A stretch of DNA of 64,000 bases. Origin: Craterostigma plantagineum. Taxonomy: Eukaryota; Streptophyta; Magnoliopsida; Lamiales; Linderniaceae. Shown in pieces: positions 1 to 10,334 of this stretch (within the stretch, counting starts at the first letter, position 1; the number at the start of each line of letters is the position of its first letter). The notes under the pieces are model-generated. The model saw only the letters and a program-made list of their open reading frames with translations, was not told the DNA's origin and ran no database searches. The DNA lies in the NCBI GenBank assembly GCA_027422505.1, contig JAPQWV010000630.1:1-64000 (forward strand), in the 5' to 3' direction. A program made the position numbers and the translations under genes.

Positions 1-307
1 GATGTTTGTATTCTAATTCCAAAAATTTTAATTAGTTATAATGGTTTGTGAAAGTTTTCGTTTAGGCGATCGTGTTGAGTTTTGTGTCTGTATATTATGA
101 TTTTTTATGTTGTTTGTTGGATGAGTTCTTCGTGGGCTATTTGGGCAAGTTTTGCCTGGTAAAGTTCGAGTTGGATGTTCCATTTTTTTTTTCCTGGTAA
201 AGATTATATGTTCTGGCGATTGTTGAATTTTTGCTGTACAGTTATCCTTTTCTCTTCCAGTAAATCATCTATTAAAGATCTTCAATATTGCACTTGGGAA
301 GCTTACG

Positions 308-3244
308 ATGGAGATCGATAGGAAAAAAACATCGTTTGACGTGAATATTCTTGACAATATATGGATCAATCTTTGATTACCATAGTAGTTTAAGCACATC
401 CCTTAATGTCTTTGTTTTCTTCTTTCACCGTCTTATGATCATACTTCTGCTCGCTCTTTGCAGAACAATGTCGTGTCAACGCACACATTTTCACAGGGAT
501 TTTCCCCATCATCGAATCGCCACTGGCGAGACGTTTTCTGGTTGGTCCTATTCGTCGCGCACTTGATCGTAATAGGCTTTGTCCTCGGTGTTCTTGGACT
601 CAATAGGTTCAAGAAAAAGGACAGGCTGAACATCGATAGGTACACCATGGGATTTCTCGACAACAAAGATGGCTTAACCGAAGATTACTGGCCAATGTAC
701 GCCATGGCTGGCTCGACTGGCGCAATTCTCGGTTGGATTTGGCTGTTACTGCTTGGCTCGAGAGGCAATCAAATGATGAAATTCTCCGTTCATCTTCTGA
801 CTACTTACTTAGCTGTGATCAGTGTGCTCTGTTTCTGGATAGATCAGTTCTTTTGGGGCGTTGCTTTTGCCATAGGAGCTGCTTTGCAGTTCCTATACGT
901 CATATCAGTCATCGACAGGTAAAATAAAATCAAGATTCTTAAACCCTATTCTCTTCTGACAAATTATGGTTATTTCGTATACGTAGACTTCCATTTACGA
1001 TGCTTGTGCTGCAAAGGGCGGTGAGAATGGTCTACAATATTCCCGAGGTTAAAAGAGCATCGTCTGTATTCGTGCTTGTAATGCTTCTATGGCTTTCTCT
1101 ATGGTCTTTCGGCGCCGCCGGCGTAGTAGCACTGAGCATAGGCGATAGCGGGAGATGGTGGCTTCTTTTGGTGAGCTGGCAAGTTTTTTTTTCCTTTTCT
1201 CGTCGTCTTTCACTTATTCAGGCAGTATGGTTTAAGGTATTTAGCGAGGAAAAGAAAAACAAAATAGAAAAAGAGAACCAAGATTCATGTTTGGTTGACT
1301 AGAGAACCTGGACTAAGTTTAAAGCTAAAATCGTGCAAAGTCAATTTTCTTCACCAAATAGCGAGGAAAAGGAAAGGGGAACAAGTAAATTTCATTTTTC
1401 TCTTTAGTTTCTTTTCCTCGCCGCTTTCCTTGATCCAAACACACCCTAAAACGATGAAACAGAAACGTAAACACGGTTTGTTGTTTTTTGCTTAGCACAG
1501 TTGCTTTCGGTGAGCTTATTTTGGACGGGCGCTGTATTGTGCAACGTCGTCCACGTCATAGTCTCGGGGACGGTTTTTCTCGAGCTGATTCACGAGGGGG
1601 GTCGGGAAATTACATCTAACTCCACGTCGACACCCCCTAAGGTTCTCATGAGCTCTTTGAGATACGCAGTTACAACTTCTTTTGGGAGCATTTGTTACGG
1701 GTCTCTGTTTACAGCAGCCATTCGAACGCTGAGATGGGAGGTGAGTGAAAGTTCTTATTATTCGTTGATCTTCTGTGAAAACACAAATTCGAACATAATA
1801 ATAATTCAATGACTATCGTAACTACCATGGTTTTATTACTGCATACAGATAAGGGGATTGAGGTCTAAGATTGGGAGGAATGAGTGCCTTCTGTGCTGCG
1901 TCGACTTTTTCTTTCACTTGGTGGAGTTCCTCGTCCGATGGTTCAACAAGTACGCTTACGTTCAGGTGACCTATAATGAAATCGTCTATTTTCTTGTTTA
2001 TGAGACATTCACTTTCGATCATCAACCTTGTTTGGATTGAAGAAAGTGTTGTGCAGAAAAAAAAAATGAAGAGAAAGTGATCCTTATAAGTTTTTCTTTC
2101 GTTTTCTATATCATTTCGATGGTAAATAAATTAATGTCAGTTACTTTTATGCGTAAACTTGAGCTAGAATATATTTTCTTTCCTTTTCTATATCGTCAAT
2201 CAGCCAAACATAAAAACTAGCTTTTCTTTTCCTTAGTAATTGCTACAATTTATGGAAATAATATCAACAAAAAACTAATATCAACAAAATCTGTTTTCCA
2301 CTGAAATTAGCAGGGATGGATGGGGATGAGAAAGAATATGATGGTATTAGAGAAAGCAACTCTGTTTTCTACTCCTTTCTTCACAGTTTAGTAGAGAAAA
2401 AAAAAGTCAATTACTCTGTTTATTAGTTGTTTTCAAGGCTTTTCATTTTCTTTTTCCACGTTTATTTTTGCTTCCCTAACCATACCTTACTAACAAAACC
2501 TCGAACATAAACAGATAGCCGTATATGGGAAAAACTTCAACCGCTCTGCAAAGGACGCCTGGGAACTATTCCAATCGACGGGCGTGGAAGCCCTCATAGC
2601 GTACGATTGCTCGGGCGCCGTCCTTTTCATGGGGACGGTCTTGGGAGGGCTCATCTCGGGCACGCTCGCCGCCGTCTGGGCGAGGATCAAACATCCCGAG
2701 CGCGTCGTGATGGTGGGCTCCACCGCAATGCTCATGGGAATGATCTTGGTAAGAAGAAAGAACACAAATCGAATCAATTTTTGGAAAAAAAAATATTTAT
2801 CCCAAATTCATAAGACTTTGTCGTAATGGACGGAGCATTACACATGCTTATTATATAAAGTTGTAACTTTTTTCAATTATGTGATGTGAGATTGAGTTTG
2901 ATAACCTAACAATTATAGGGTTCTGCTATAAAACCAATTGGCATTAAAGGGAATAAAACGCAAGCGTGTATATACAAGTCGACTTTTTTTTTCTCCCGAT
3001 GATATCTGATGTGAGATTGTGTTAGGTGGGGCTGGCAATGGTGGTGGTGGAAAGCGCAGTGACGTCGATCTACATTTGCTACGCCGAAGATCCTTCGGTT
3101 ATACACAGGTGGGACCCGACGTTCTTCGCTAGCGTGTCGGAGAAATTGCATCAGCGTTTGCAGCATAGGAGTTCGCGGGGGAGGGAATTCGTGCTGAATG
3201 AAAGGGTGAACGATCAGATTAGAGGAGCTGTTGTTCTTACCTGA
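308..3244 (+). CDS. Choline transporter-like protein (CTL/PNS1 family), 7 exons
   Basis: Predicted plasma-membrane or endomembrane choline/solute transporter of the CTL/SLC44 (PNS1) family. Exons inferred from GT-AG signals and frame continuity: 308-340, 464-918, 987-1170, 1501-1740, 1849-1965, 2515-2748, 3026-3244, giving about 493 residues. The large second exon has no usable ATG before residue 60, and a strong acceptor (tttgcag) precedes it. The 33-nt first exon at 308 joins it in phase 0, so I chose that start; it is the least certain part. The first membrane span is near residues 34-57 (DVFWLVLFVAHLIVIGFVLG), followed by many hydrophobic spans. Family-like stretches include AYDCSGAVLFMG, GGLISGTLAAVWA and the late TSIYICYAEDP. 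The C-terminus is hydrophilic. All joins keep frame and no internal stop is seen. Intron 3 carries MITE-like sequence. Family assignment is firm; the substrate is inferred. Confidence 0.85.
1217..1446. mobile_element. MITE-like insertion in intron 3 of the CTL gene
   Basis: The intron resembles the elements at 25885-26120 and 51565-51813: GCGAGGAAAAG-type purine-rich text, an internal TTTGGTTGACTAGAGAA block shared with the 25.9 kb copy, and a right end CCAAACACACCC. TTA (1214-1216) and TAA (1447-1449) flank it, so the target duplication is imperfect. It is non-coding and lies between intact exons. Confidence 0.5.
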
Positions 3245-3378
3245 TTTTGAAATTTTATTTTATTTTCTTTTTTTTTTTGGGTAAGATTGTAAGCATTGTT
3301 GTTTGCATGTTTTTTTGCTCGAATCCTTCTATGTTCTATCAAATTGTCATCTTTTATTTTTGGGTTACTTCTTTCGGA

Positions 3379-3783
3379 CATCTAAATAGAAATACCTAAT
3401 TGAATAAAATTTTTACACATAGGTACTCATGTCAGAAAATTTTACAGATATTTTTTACCAGTTTTTCAATCATGTCGTACCTCCCGTGTGTGTTTGGCGT
3501 ACCGTAACATGTTGATATAGGATACCAAATGTGTTCGTACGACAAACCTATGATTTAAGTTGGGCGTACTTAAATGTGCTGATACGTCGTACCATTTTCT
3601 ATTATATAGGGTAATCAAATGTGTTGATATAGGGTACCCGAATGTGTTGTATGGCGTACCTGCGGTGGATCGAATACCTATCTGCAAAAAATATATATAG
3701 CTAGGTACCTACATATAAAAAAATCCTGACAGGGCACTAAATTATAAAGTTTTTTACAGTGGGGTATTTATGTGTAAAGACCC
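3379..3783. repeat. GTACC-rich dispersed element, copy A
   Basis: A roughly 400-bp element homologous, in inverse orientation, to the copy at 13331-13723. Ends read catctaaatagaaatacc and ggtatttatgtgtaaagaccc. The interior repeats GTACC or GGTACC every 20-40 bp between variants of 'aatgtgttgatatagg'. No coding capacity. It lies just downstream of the CTL gene. Confidence 0.7.
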
Positions 3784-3950
3784 ATACTTTTCTCATCAAT
3801 ACTCTTTTATAACTTGCCAGGGTCTGGTATAAACAGTCATATTTGCTCTCATTTAAAAGGAGTAATAATAAAAAATAATAATAATAAATTTACAAATCAC
3901 CAACTACTTTGCCTTTTCATTTTCTCAAATTACCTTTCTGTTTTGGTGAA

Positions 3951-4333
3951 TCTATAGAAAAATACTCAATTGTATAAAAAATTTGTAAGTCAGTACCCAT
4001 GTCAGAAAATTTCTTATATAAGTACTCGTTCGACTGTGCGTACCATTTTCCCGGTCTTGACGTACCTTTTAATATGTTTACTGCGTAACAGATCACGCAT
4101 TTATATGATACTCATATATGGTACATATATACGTTCCATACGGTACCTTGCGGCTGACTATATGATGGTACCATTACCTACCACAATACGCTTCTCTATG
4201 GTACCTTAATGTGTGATATGATGTACCTTTGTGGAAAAATTTATTTTGACAGGTACCTGCATATACAAAAATACTGACAGGGCACTGACTTGCTAATTTT
4301 TTTATATTAATGGGTACTGTTATGTAAAACCCC
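3951..4333. repeat. GTACC-rich dispersed element, copy B
   Basis: A second copy of the GTACC family. It starts tctatagaaaaatactca and ends gggtactgttatgtaaaacccc. It shares the flank phrases 'gtcagaaaatttc' and 'ctgacagggcactga' and has about ten GTACC/GTAC cores inside. It is more diverged than copies A and C. Confidence 0.65.
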
Positions 4334-4845
4334 TTCTATTTGTAGTAATTATTATTTACTACTATAATGCATTTAAAATATCATAGGGCTTACGCATTTG
4401 AGTGTGCAAAGACTAGTTCATGTAATTTGGCGGGTGATGTTATAGGGACATAAATTTTGAGATTGGATTATAAGTACAATAACTTCCATTATAAAGCAAT
4501 CTAGGGAAGTTATACTCATGGTTCGTCGGATCGCCGTTAAGACGGCCGGAACACCGAGTTGGAACGGGAACGACGGCCTTCGTGCCGAAGTTCCGGCTTC
4601 TTGACAGTTTGCACTATCGCGGCCGTTAAAATGGCCGGAACGGCGTTATTTCGGCCGGAACGTCATTGTTTCGTCAGGATGCGACTTATAGCATGGAACG
4701 CCCAGCGATGTGAGATGGAATGAGGAAGAAGGAAAAACCACAGTTTTATTTAAAATGGGTTTTAATTGGACCTGTTATTTAAATTTTTAAATAAATTGTT
4801 CAAATTAATGGCCCGTGACTAATCTAATTTTAACATATAATTTAT

Positions 4846-5478
4846 AAGGGGTGAGCAAAAATATCCGAAAATCGGATTTCGATCCAGTATTCGTTTCTCA
4901 AAACCCGAAAAAATAGATTTCTGGTTTTAAAAACCGGATCGGATATGGATAGTGATTTGCTAAAATCTGGATATCCGGTATTCGATTTTATATTTAAAAA
5001 ATAATATGAAATAAAAAAAAGACCAAAAGGTCCAAAAAGGAAAAAAGGTCCTCAAAGAAAAATATTTGAATTTATATTATTTTATTATTGCAAAAAACTT
5101 TATTAGATAATTCAAATAAAAAACATAGAAACATGGAGATGCAAGTTAAAAAATTAATGTAAATATGTGGTACTGTGGTTATTATTTATTATATAATTTT
5201 GAATCATAAATTCACATATTGTGTGAATAATTATGTGTAGAAATTCTTATATGAAAAAATATATCAAGGAATTTAAAAAAATGATTTTGAAAAAATAAAA
5301 AATATATATATGGAAAGTAAATTAAAAATTGGATGCGGCTATCCGGTTTAAATATCAGAATAAAGCTGATATCCGACTTTCAGATATCCGATTAAACCGG
5401 ATCAGATACGAATATCATTTTTCAACGGAGATCCGGATATCCGCCGAAAATTCGGATATCTGGTTTTGCCCACCCCTG
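4846..5478. mobile_element. Non-autonomous hAT element (subterminal GGATATCCG repeats)
   Basis: Terminal inverted repeats AAGGGGTGAGCAAAA (left) and CAGGGGTGGGCAAAA (right end, reverse-complemented). The flanking 8-mers taatttat (4838-4845) and gtatttat (5479-5486) match at 6 of 8 positions. The ends are filled with iterated ATCCGGATATCCG-type motifs; the centre is AT-rich and has no ORF. This is the layout of a hAT MITE. Confidence 0.7.
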
Positions 5479-5923
5479 GTATTTATTTCATTATTTTAAA
5501 AATAACTACCCACTACCCAAGATAAGGAATGTTATACGTAAGAATGAGATAATGACAAATCTCTATTCAAATGGAATTGGTTTGTGCATTTTACAAATAT
5601 TATTTATTTAATGGCAACATCACTTTTTATTATCACTACTTCTAATCCATTTTTCTTTTATGCACACATATATTGTGTGCCAACGATATTAGTTTTTATT
5701 ATTTTTCTTCTGTATTTAATGGTTTTTTCCTTATGTTACCGAAAATGAAACTAATAGATAATGTGGTTTAAGTTCCTCTATTAATGTCTTAATGCTTTGT
5801 TTTCTTATATCATTGATGACTTTATATCTTTAAGTTTCTGCAATGAATTATTGAGAAAAACGAAATTAAATACTTTATAATTTTTAAATAAAGGAGAATC
5901 TATAATCAATATTCAATCTCTTA

Positions 5924-7046
5924 GAGCCCGTTTGGTTGGAAGGATGGGTTTAGATGGTATTAGTTTTAGTTGGGTTTATATAATGGAGGATAGGAGTTAT
6001 TTCGGGTGTTTGGTTGATGGGAACAAATAATGATGTATCGTATGTTTGGTAGATGGATTTAAATAGTATTAGATTTAATATAATGCAGTTACAATTTTAC
6101 CCTTGTTTTAAATTTCCTAATTCTCTCTTGCCGGTTCTTAGCCTGAGGCCCTTTCAGATCGTACGAACAACGAACTACGAGCTAATAGAAAAGCTCCCAA
6201 CTTGAAATCGATTAACTCACATCACCACAACACATTAAAGCGAAGGCACACCTGAAAATCGAAAAGCGAAAACCTCTCCACTTCAATCGAACCCTAATCC
6301 CTAGCAGAATTCCACAATCAAAGAATGGGACTGTTTCAAATTCAGACAAAACAACAACGACACGCCATCCAATCTTGAATTGTCCCTGACGTTAGTCATC
6401 CCCAAGTCAATTTTGAGCTCAATACATTTTCTCTCTAATCACGCTAAGAATGGCTTTTGGAGCGGTAACAGAAGGCGAAGAGATAATCAAACCCAAAAAT
6501 GATAAATGACAGTACCGAAGGATCGTTCTGGAGAACAAATTGCAAGTTCTTCTTTTCAGTAACCCCGAAACTGATAAAGTGTGTAATATTTGAGCCGTAA
6601 TCCCTAGCAGAATTCCACAATGTCGGGGCCAGCGAGGGTCTAATCCACGAGCCACAACGAAGTCGAGGTTCGCCGGTCTGTTCTCGTGCCGGTGGGGAAC
6701 AAGTTCCGATCCGTCGACCGACGATGAAGCATTCGAGCGAGAAGGAAAAGACGCAGAAGCCCCTTGAGAGGAGCTTGTTCTTGACGGAAGACACGATGGA
6801 TATGCGAAGCAGCATCGAGAGAGAAAGGGGTAAATGAGGGAATAGATTAATAAATATGGATAAATAAGTAAGAAACGCACGGGATTAAATAAAGGGAACC
6901 CAAGAGGCTGATTTATTTAATGACTTAGAGGGAGTATTAAGGGGTATTAGGTAAAACCCCACCTTTAAATAAACCTCTGTACCAAACACCATTTTAGTTA
7001 ATCTATACCCCCTAATCCCCCCTTATACCCCCAACCAAACACACCC
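5924..7046. mobile_element. PIF/Harbinger-like non-autonomous element
   Basis: Bounded by TTA on both sides (5921-5923 and 7047-7049), the 3-bp target duplication typical of PIF/Harbinger. TIRs GAGCCCGTTTGGTTGG (left) and GGGTGTGTTTGGTTGG (right, reversed). Subterminal regions contain purine-rich GGGTTTAGATGG-like text. No transposase is seen. The middle (about 6130-6830) has higher GC and a 153-residue minus-strand ORF at 6419-6880 without recognisable homology, possibly captured host sequence. Confidence 0.7.
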
Positions 7047-7995
7047 TTAATTTATATTTTATAAGGCACTTATCTAAGTTATGTTAACTTATGACAACTC
7101 TATTATGTTGTATTTATGTTGTATTATAATTTTTAACACCAATTATTACAATAATTTACACTTAATAAAATATTGGAATGTCTGTTACCGTTCCGCGATA
7201 ATACTGCGCAACTGAAACGCTGGTGTCCATTCTAGCGTTCTTCTCGTTCGAGCGAACCATGGTTATACTTGAAATTCTAAATTTTATCTTAAAATTGTTT
7301 AATTTTGATATTTATTGTATGTATGATAGCATCCTCAAATTTATTTTGCTTATAATATCATTCTCTTACATGACAAAAATAATCTTTTTTTAATCTGATT
7401 ATAATAATCTATAACTTCTTAAAGGTATATGCTGTGTTTGCTTTAATAGAAAAGCCCAGAAAATGGGTGGTAATATTATTAATAACATCTTATCTCATGT
7501 TTGCTTTTACCACTGAAGCCCAAGAAAAAATAAAAAGCCCGCACTATGTTAACGGGTTCCCTTATTATTTATCCAACATAAATACCTAATATTATTCTAT
7601 CCTGTATTTTGAGGTAAATTGGCCCGCCACTTACTAGACGGGCTTAGACCATTCTACTAGCCCAGCTATAAAGCAAACACAGCGATGGATGATAGAAACA
7701 TCTCAAGATTTTACATTGCAGGTAAATGAGATATTGTGGTGGGGTTATTATATTTCCCAGACTGAAACGGAAAGCCGTACGCCGGCGGTGCTTCACACGG
7801 CGGCGACAGGTGGACACGTGTGGGCCCCATGTAATTTATATGCCCACTGTCCAATGCAAACGCTAAAATGATGGTATATTTTTGTACAGAAGGGTTTTTA
7901 CTTGTAACTCCAAGCAAGGGCATGCCGAGTCATTAAAGTCTACATTTAATTTACATTCCTAACGATATTAAATGCGTGGTTCTCTCCTCTTCTTA

Positions 7996-8029
<34 letters not shown>

Positions 8030-8699
8030 TGTGTGTGTTTATAATATTATTATAATCTCATCTCATTAGTCAATATCTTGTCATTTCCTCTTTTATTACA
8101 CACAGAACCTCTGAAATCTTCATAATATTCAAGGCATCACTATCATTATCAACCATTATCGCCAAGAGGTAAATCTAAATTACCCACAAAAATATGAGCA
8201 TTGTACATTAAACCTCTCTAAATCAACAACATTGGGAACCTTAAAATTTGATTCATTTAGCTAATTTAGTATTTATACACATATTATTGATTATTCATCC
8301 ATCAACCATGTTTGTAGCTAATTGAATATAACCACGGAGAATATTACTCATTGCATGGATATTGGAACTCTTGGCAATTTAAAAGTTAAGGTGTAATCCT
8401 AAATTTTAAGAAAGCACTTGCAATAATAGATTAATATTTTAGCAAGTTATCATAATAGTTATAACAATATTTGTAAATTATTAATTTAGAGTTTTAATGA
8501 GACCTAATATTTATAAAAAAATTGAAAGATTATTATTTTATTATCTTATCGAATTTAATGATATTTTACAAAGTCCCAAGTCGGGACTGAAAGGTTATAT
8601 TATTTTAAAGTTGTTATTAATTTGTGAAGGATTAATTTACAGATGTTTTACTCACTGTGATAACTTGCGCACGTGAGGTGCACGAGACATTTACGGGCT
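7047..8699. other. Intergenic AT-rich DNA with one MITE and a TA/TG microsatellite
   Basis: No gene seen. A foldback MITE sits at 7431-7683, with ends gctgtgtttgctttaatag and, reversed, gctgtgtttgctttatagc; its target duplication is unclear. An (AT)n run followed by (GT)n lies at about 7998-8039. The short ORFs here lack any family signature. Confidence 0.6.
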
Positions 8700-9608
8700 G
8701 GGTGTTCAAAATAACCGAAAAAACCGAAAAAACCGACCAACCGTAAAGAACCGAACTGAAAAGACCGAAACCGAAAAAACCCGAACTGAATTGTAAAAAA
8801 CCGAACCGAACTTGGATATCGGATTAAGCATACGTAAAACCGAAAAAACCGAAAAACCGAACAGAAATTATCATACTACATTAAAAATAGGAAAATATGA
8901 AAAATCATTTGTTTTGCTCCCATAACGTAAACAACATACTCCCTCCGTCCCGCTAATTTCATCACATTTTTCCATTCCTGGCGTCCCATTAACTTTATCA
9001 CATTTCCTTTTTGGGTAAAAAATTATCACAAACAATCAATATAATAATATTAAATATTCTAAAGACGTGTTAAAATATACACTTTTTTACCTTTTCATTG
9101 TACTATATTATTATAATAATGACACCTTAATATCCGTGCCCACCAAGAAATGTGATAAAAATCATGGGACGGAGGGAGTAGTAAATATAATTTCATTACT
9201 ATACTTTTTTTTTTTCATTTTTAGGTGATTGTTTTCCTTAACAATCAAATACTATTTTCTCCCAAATAATTTGTAGATGAATGTTTTTATATTGGTTAGA
9301 TTTTGTTCCATTTTCATGTTTTTTTTTTCCGGACGTTTGAATTATTTTGCTACATATCACGTTCCATAAATCTTCTTTGTTTTTTTAATAACCATAAATT
9401 GTTTTATGTATTTCAGCTCATAATATTTTTTTGTTGATATTAAATTCCTAACCGAAAAAACGAATCGAAAAACCGAACCGAATTATAAAAAACCGAACCG
9501 TTCCAAATTAAAACAGTTCGTATATCGGATTAAGCATACGTAAAACCGAAAACCGAAAAATCAAACCGAAATTTGAAATAACCGAACGGAACGACCGATG
9601 AACACCCC
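8700..9608. mobile_element. Non-autonomous hAT element (subterminal AACCGAAAA repeats)
   Basis: Ends GGGTGTTCAAAATAACCG and, reversed, GGGGTGTTCATCGGTCG. The flanking 8-mers tacgggct (8692-8699) and tccgtgct (9609-9616) match at 6 of 8. Both ends carry dense iterations of AACCGAAAA/CCGAACCGAA, oriented inward from each terminus. A Stowaway MITE is inserted in the middle. Confidence 0.75.
8939..9178. mobile_element. Stowaway-type MITE nested in hAT element
   Basis: Terminal repeats CTCCCTCCGTCCC and GGGACGGAGGGAG, flanked by TA on both sides. This is the classic Tc1/mariner Stowaway end sequence and target duplication. It is 240 bp long and non-coding. Confidence 0.9.
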
Positions 9609-9616
9609 TCCGTGCT

Positions 9617-9950
9617 TTGCATGTTTTTGTAGGTTATATTACTATACTACGCAGAGAAGCTAAACATACTTTGCCTAAAAGGAGTAGCGTTGTCAGAGCT
9701 TAGAGCATAGAAAAGATGGTCTCTTCAATGTGTTTTTATACAAGTAAAGATATATAGATAGTTAGCCCTCTGCGCTGAAAAGATTTGATTTTTGAAAGAT
9801 TTTTTCTCCTCTGTTGAGCACATTTCTTGTTTTCTCTCTCTGACATCTGTGTATGATTCTTCCCATATCCCCATTTTCCTCTTCAACTTCGAAACTCAAC
9901 TCAAACAAGGAAAAAAGCTTAAGATAGAAAAGTCCGTAATCTAAATTGTA
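9617..9950 (+). promoter_or_regulatory. Upstream region / probable 5' leader of the PAN-like gene
   Basis: The stretch between the hAT element and the ATG at 9951. It contains pyrimidine-rich leader-like sequence (ttttctctctctgacatc near 9832) and no competing long ORF. I see no certain TATA box. The hAT element ends only about 340 bp upstream of the start codon. Confidence 0.4.
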
Positions 9951-10291
9951 ATGAACGGTTTCAAGCCTAACGTTTCCCAGGCTTTGCCTCTCACCAGCGC
10001 CGACGCATATTACCTAAGGTTCGTCTTTTTTTTTTCAAGGCTTTGAGTTTCTTCCTTCTTTCTTTGTCTCGTCCCTTTTCGTGTAACAATAAGAATACTT
10101 CGACAACGTCGTCGTTTTGTTAGAGGTGAGCATGGTGCTGTTAGTAGGGTGAACTCCACGCGCTTCGTCGACATTGTCGAGCTTGATCATCATAGCTTTC
10201 ACCATGATGATGCTGTTAATTTAAGCAGAAGTAAGCTTATCTTTCTTTCTTACTACTTAATCTTTTCTCTGCCATGCTTATAGCTTATAGT

Positions 10292-10334
<43 letters not shown>

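Noticed and set aside
1..307. Possible additional upstream coding exon of the CTL gene
   Set aside because: T-rich sequence without an open frame joining in phase; an acceptor-like ttctcttccag at about 250-260 is more consistent with a leader intron.
3466..3687. 73-residue ORF in the GTACC element with a counterpart at 13427-13663
   Set aside because: Copies are in inverse orientation and their ORFs are not homologous in frame; explained by repeat structure.
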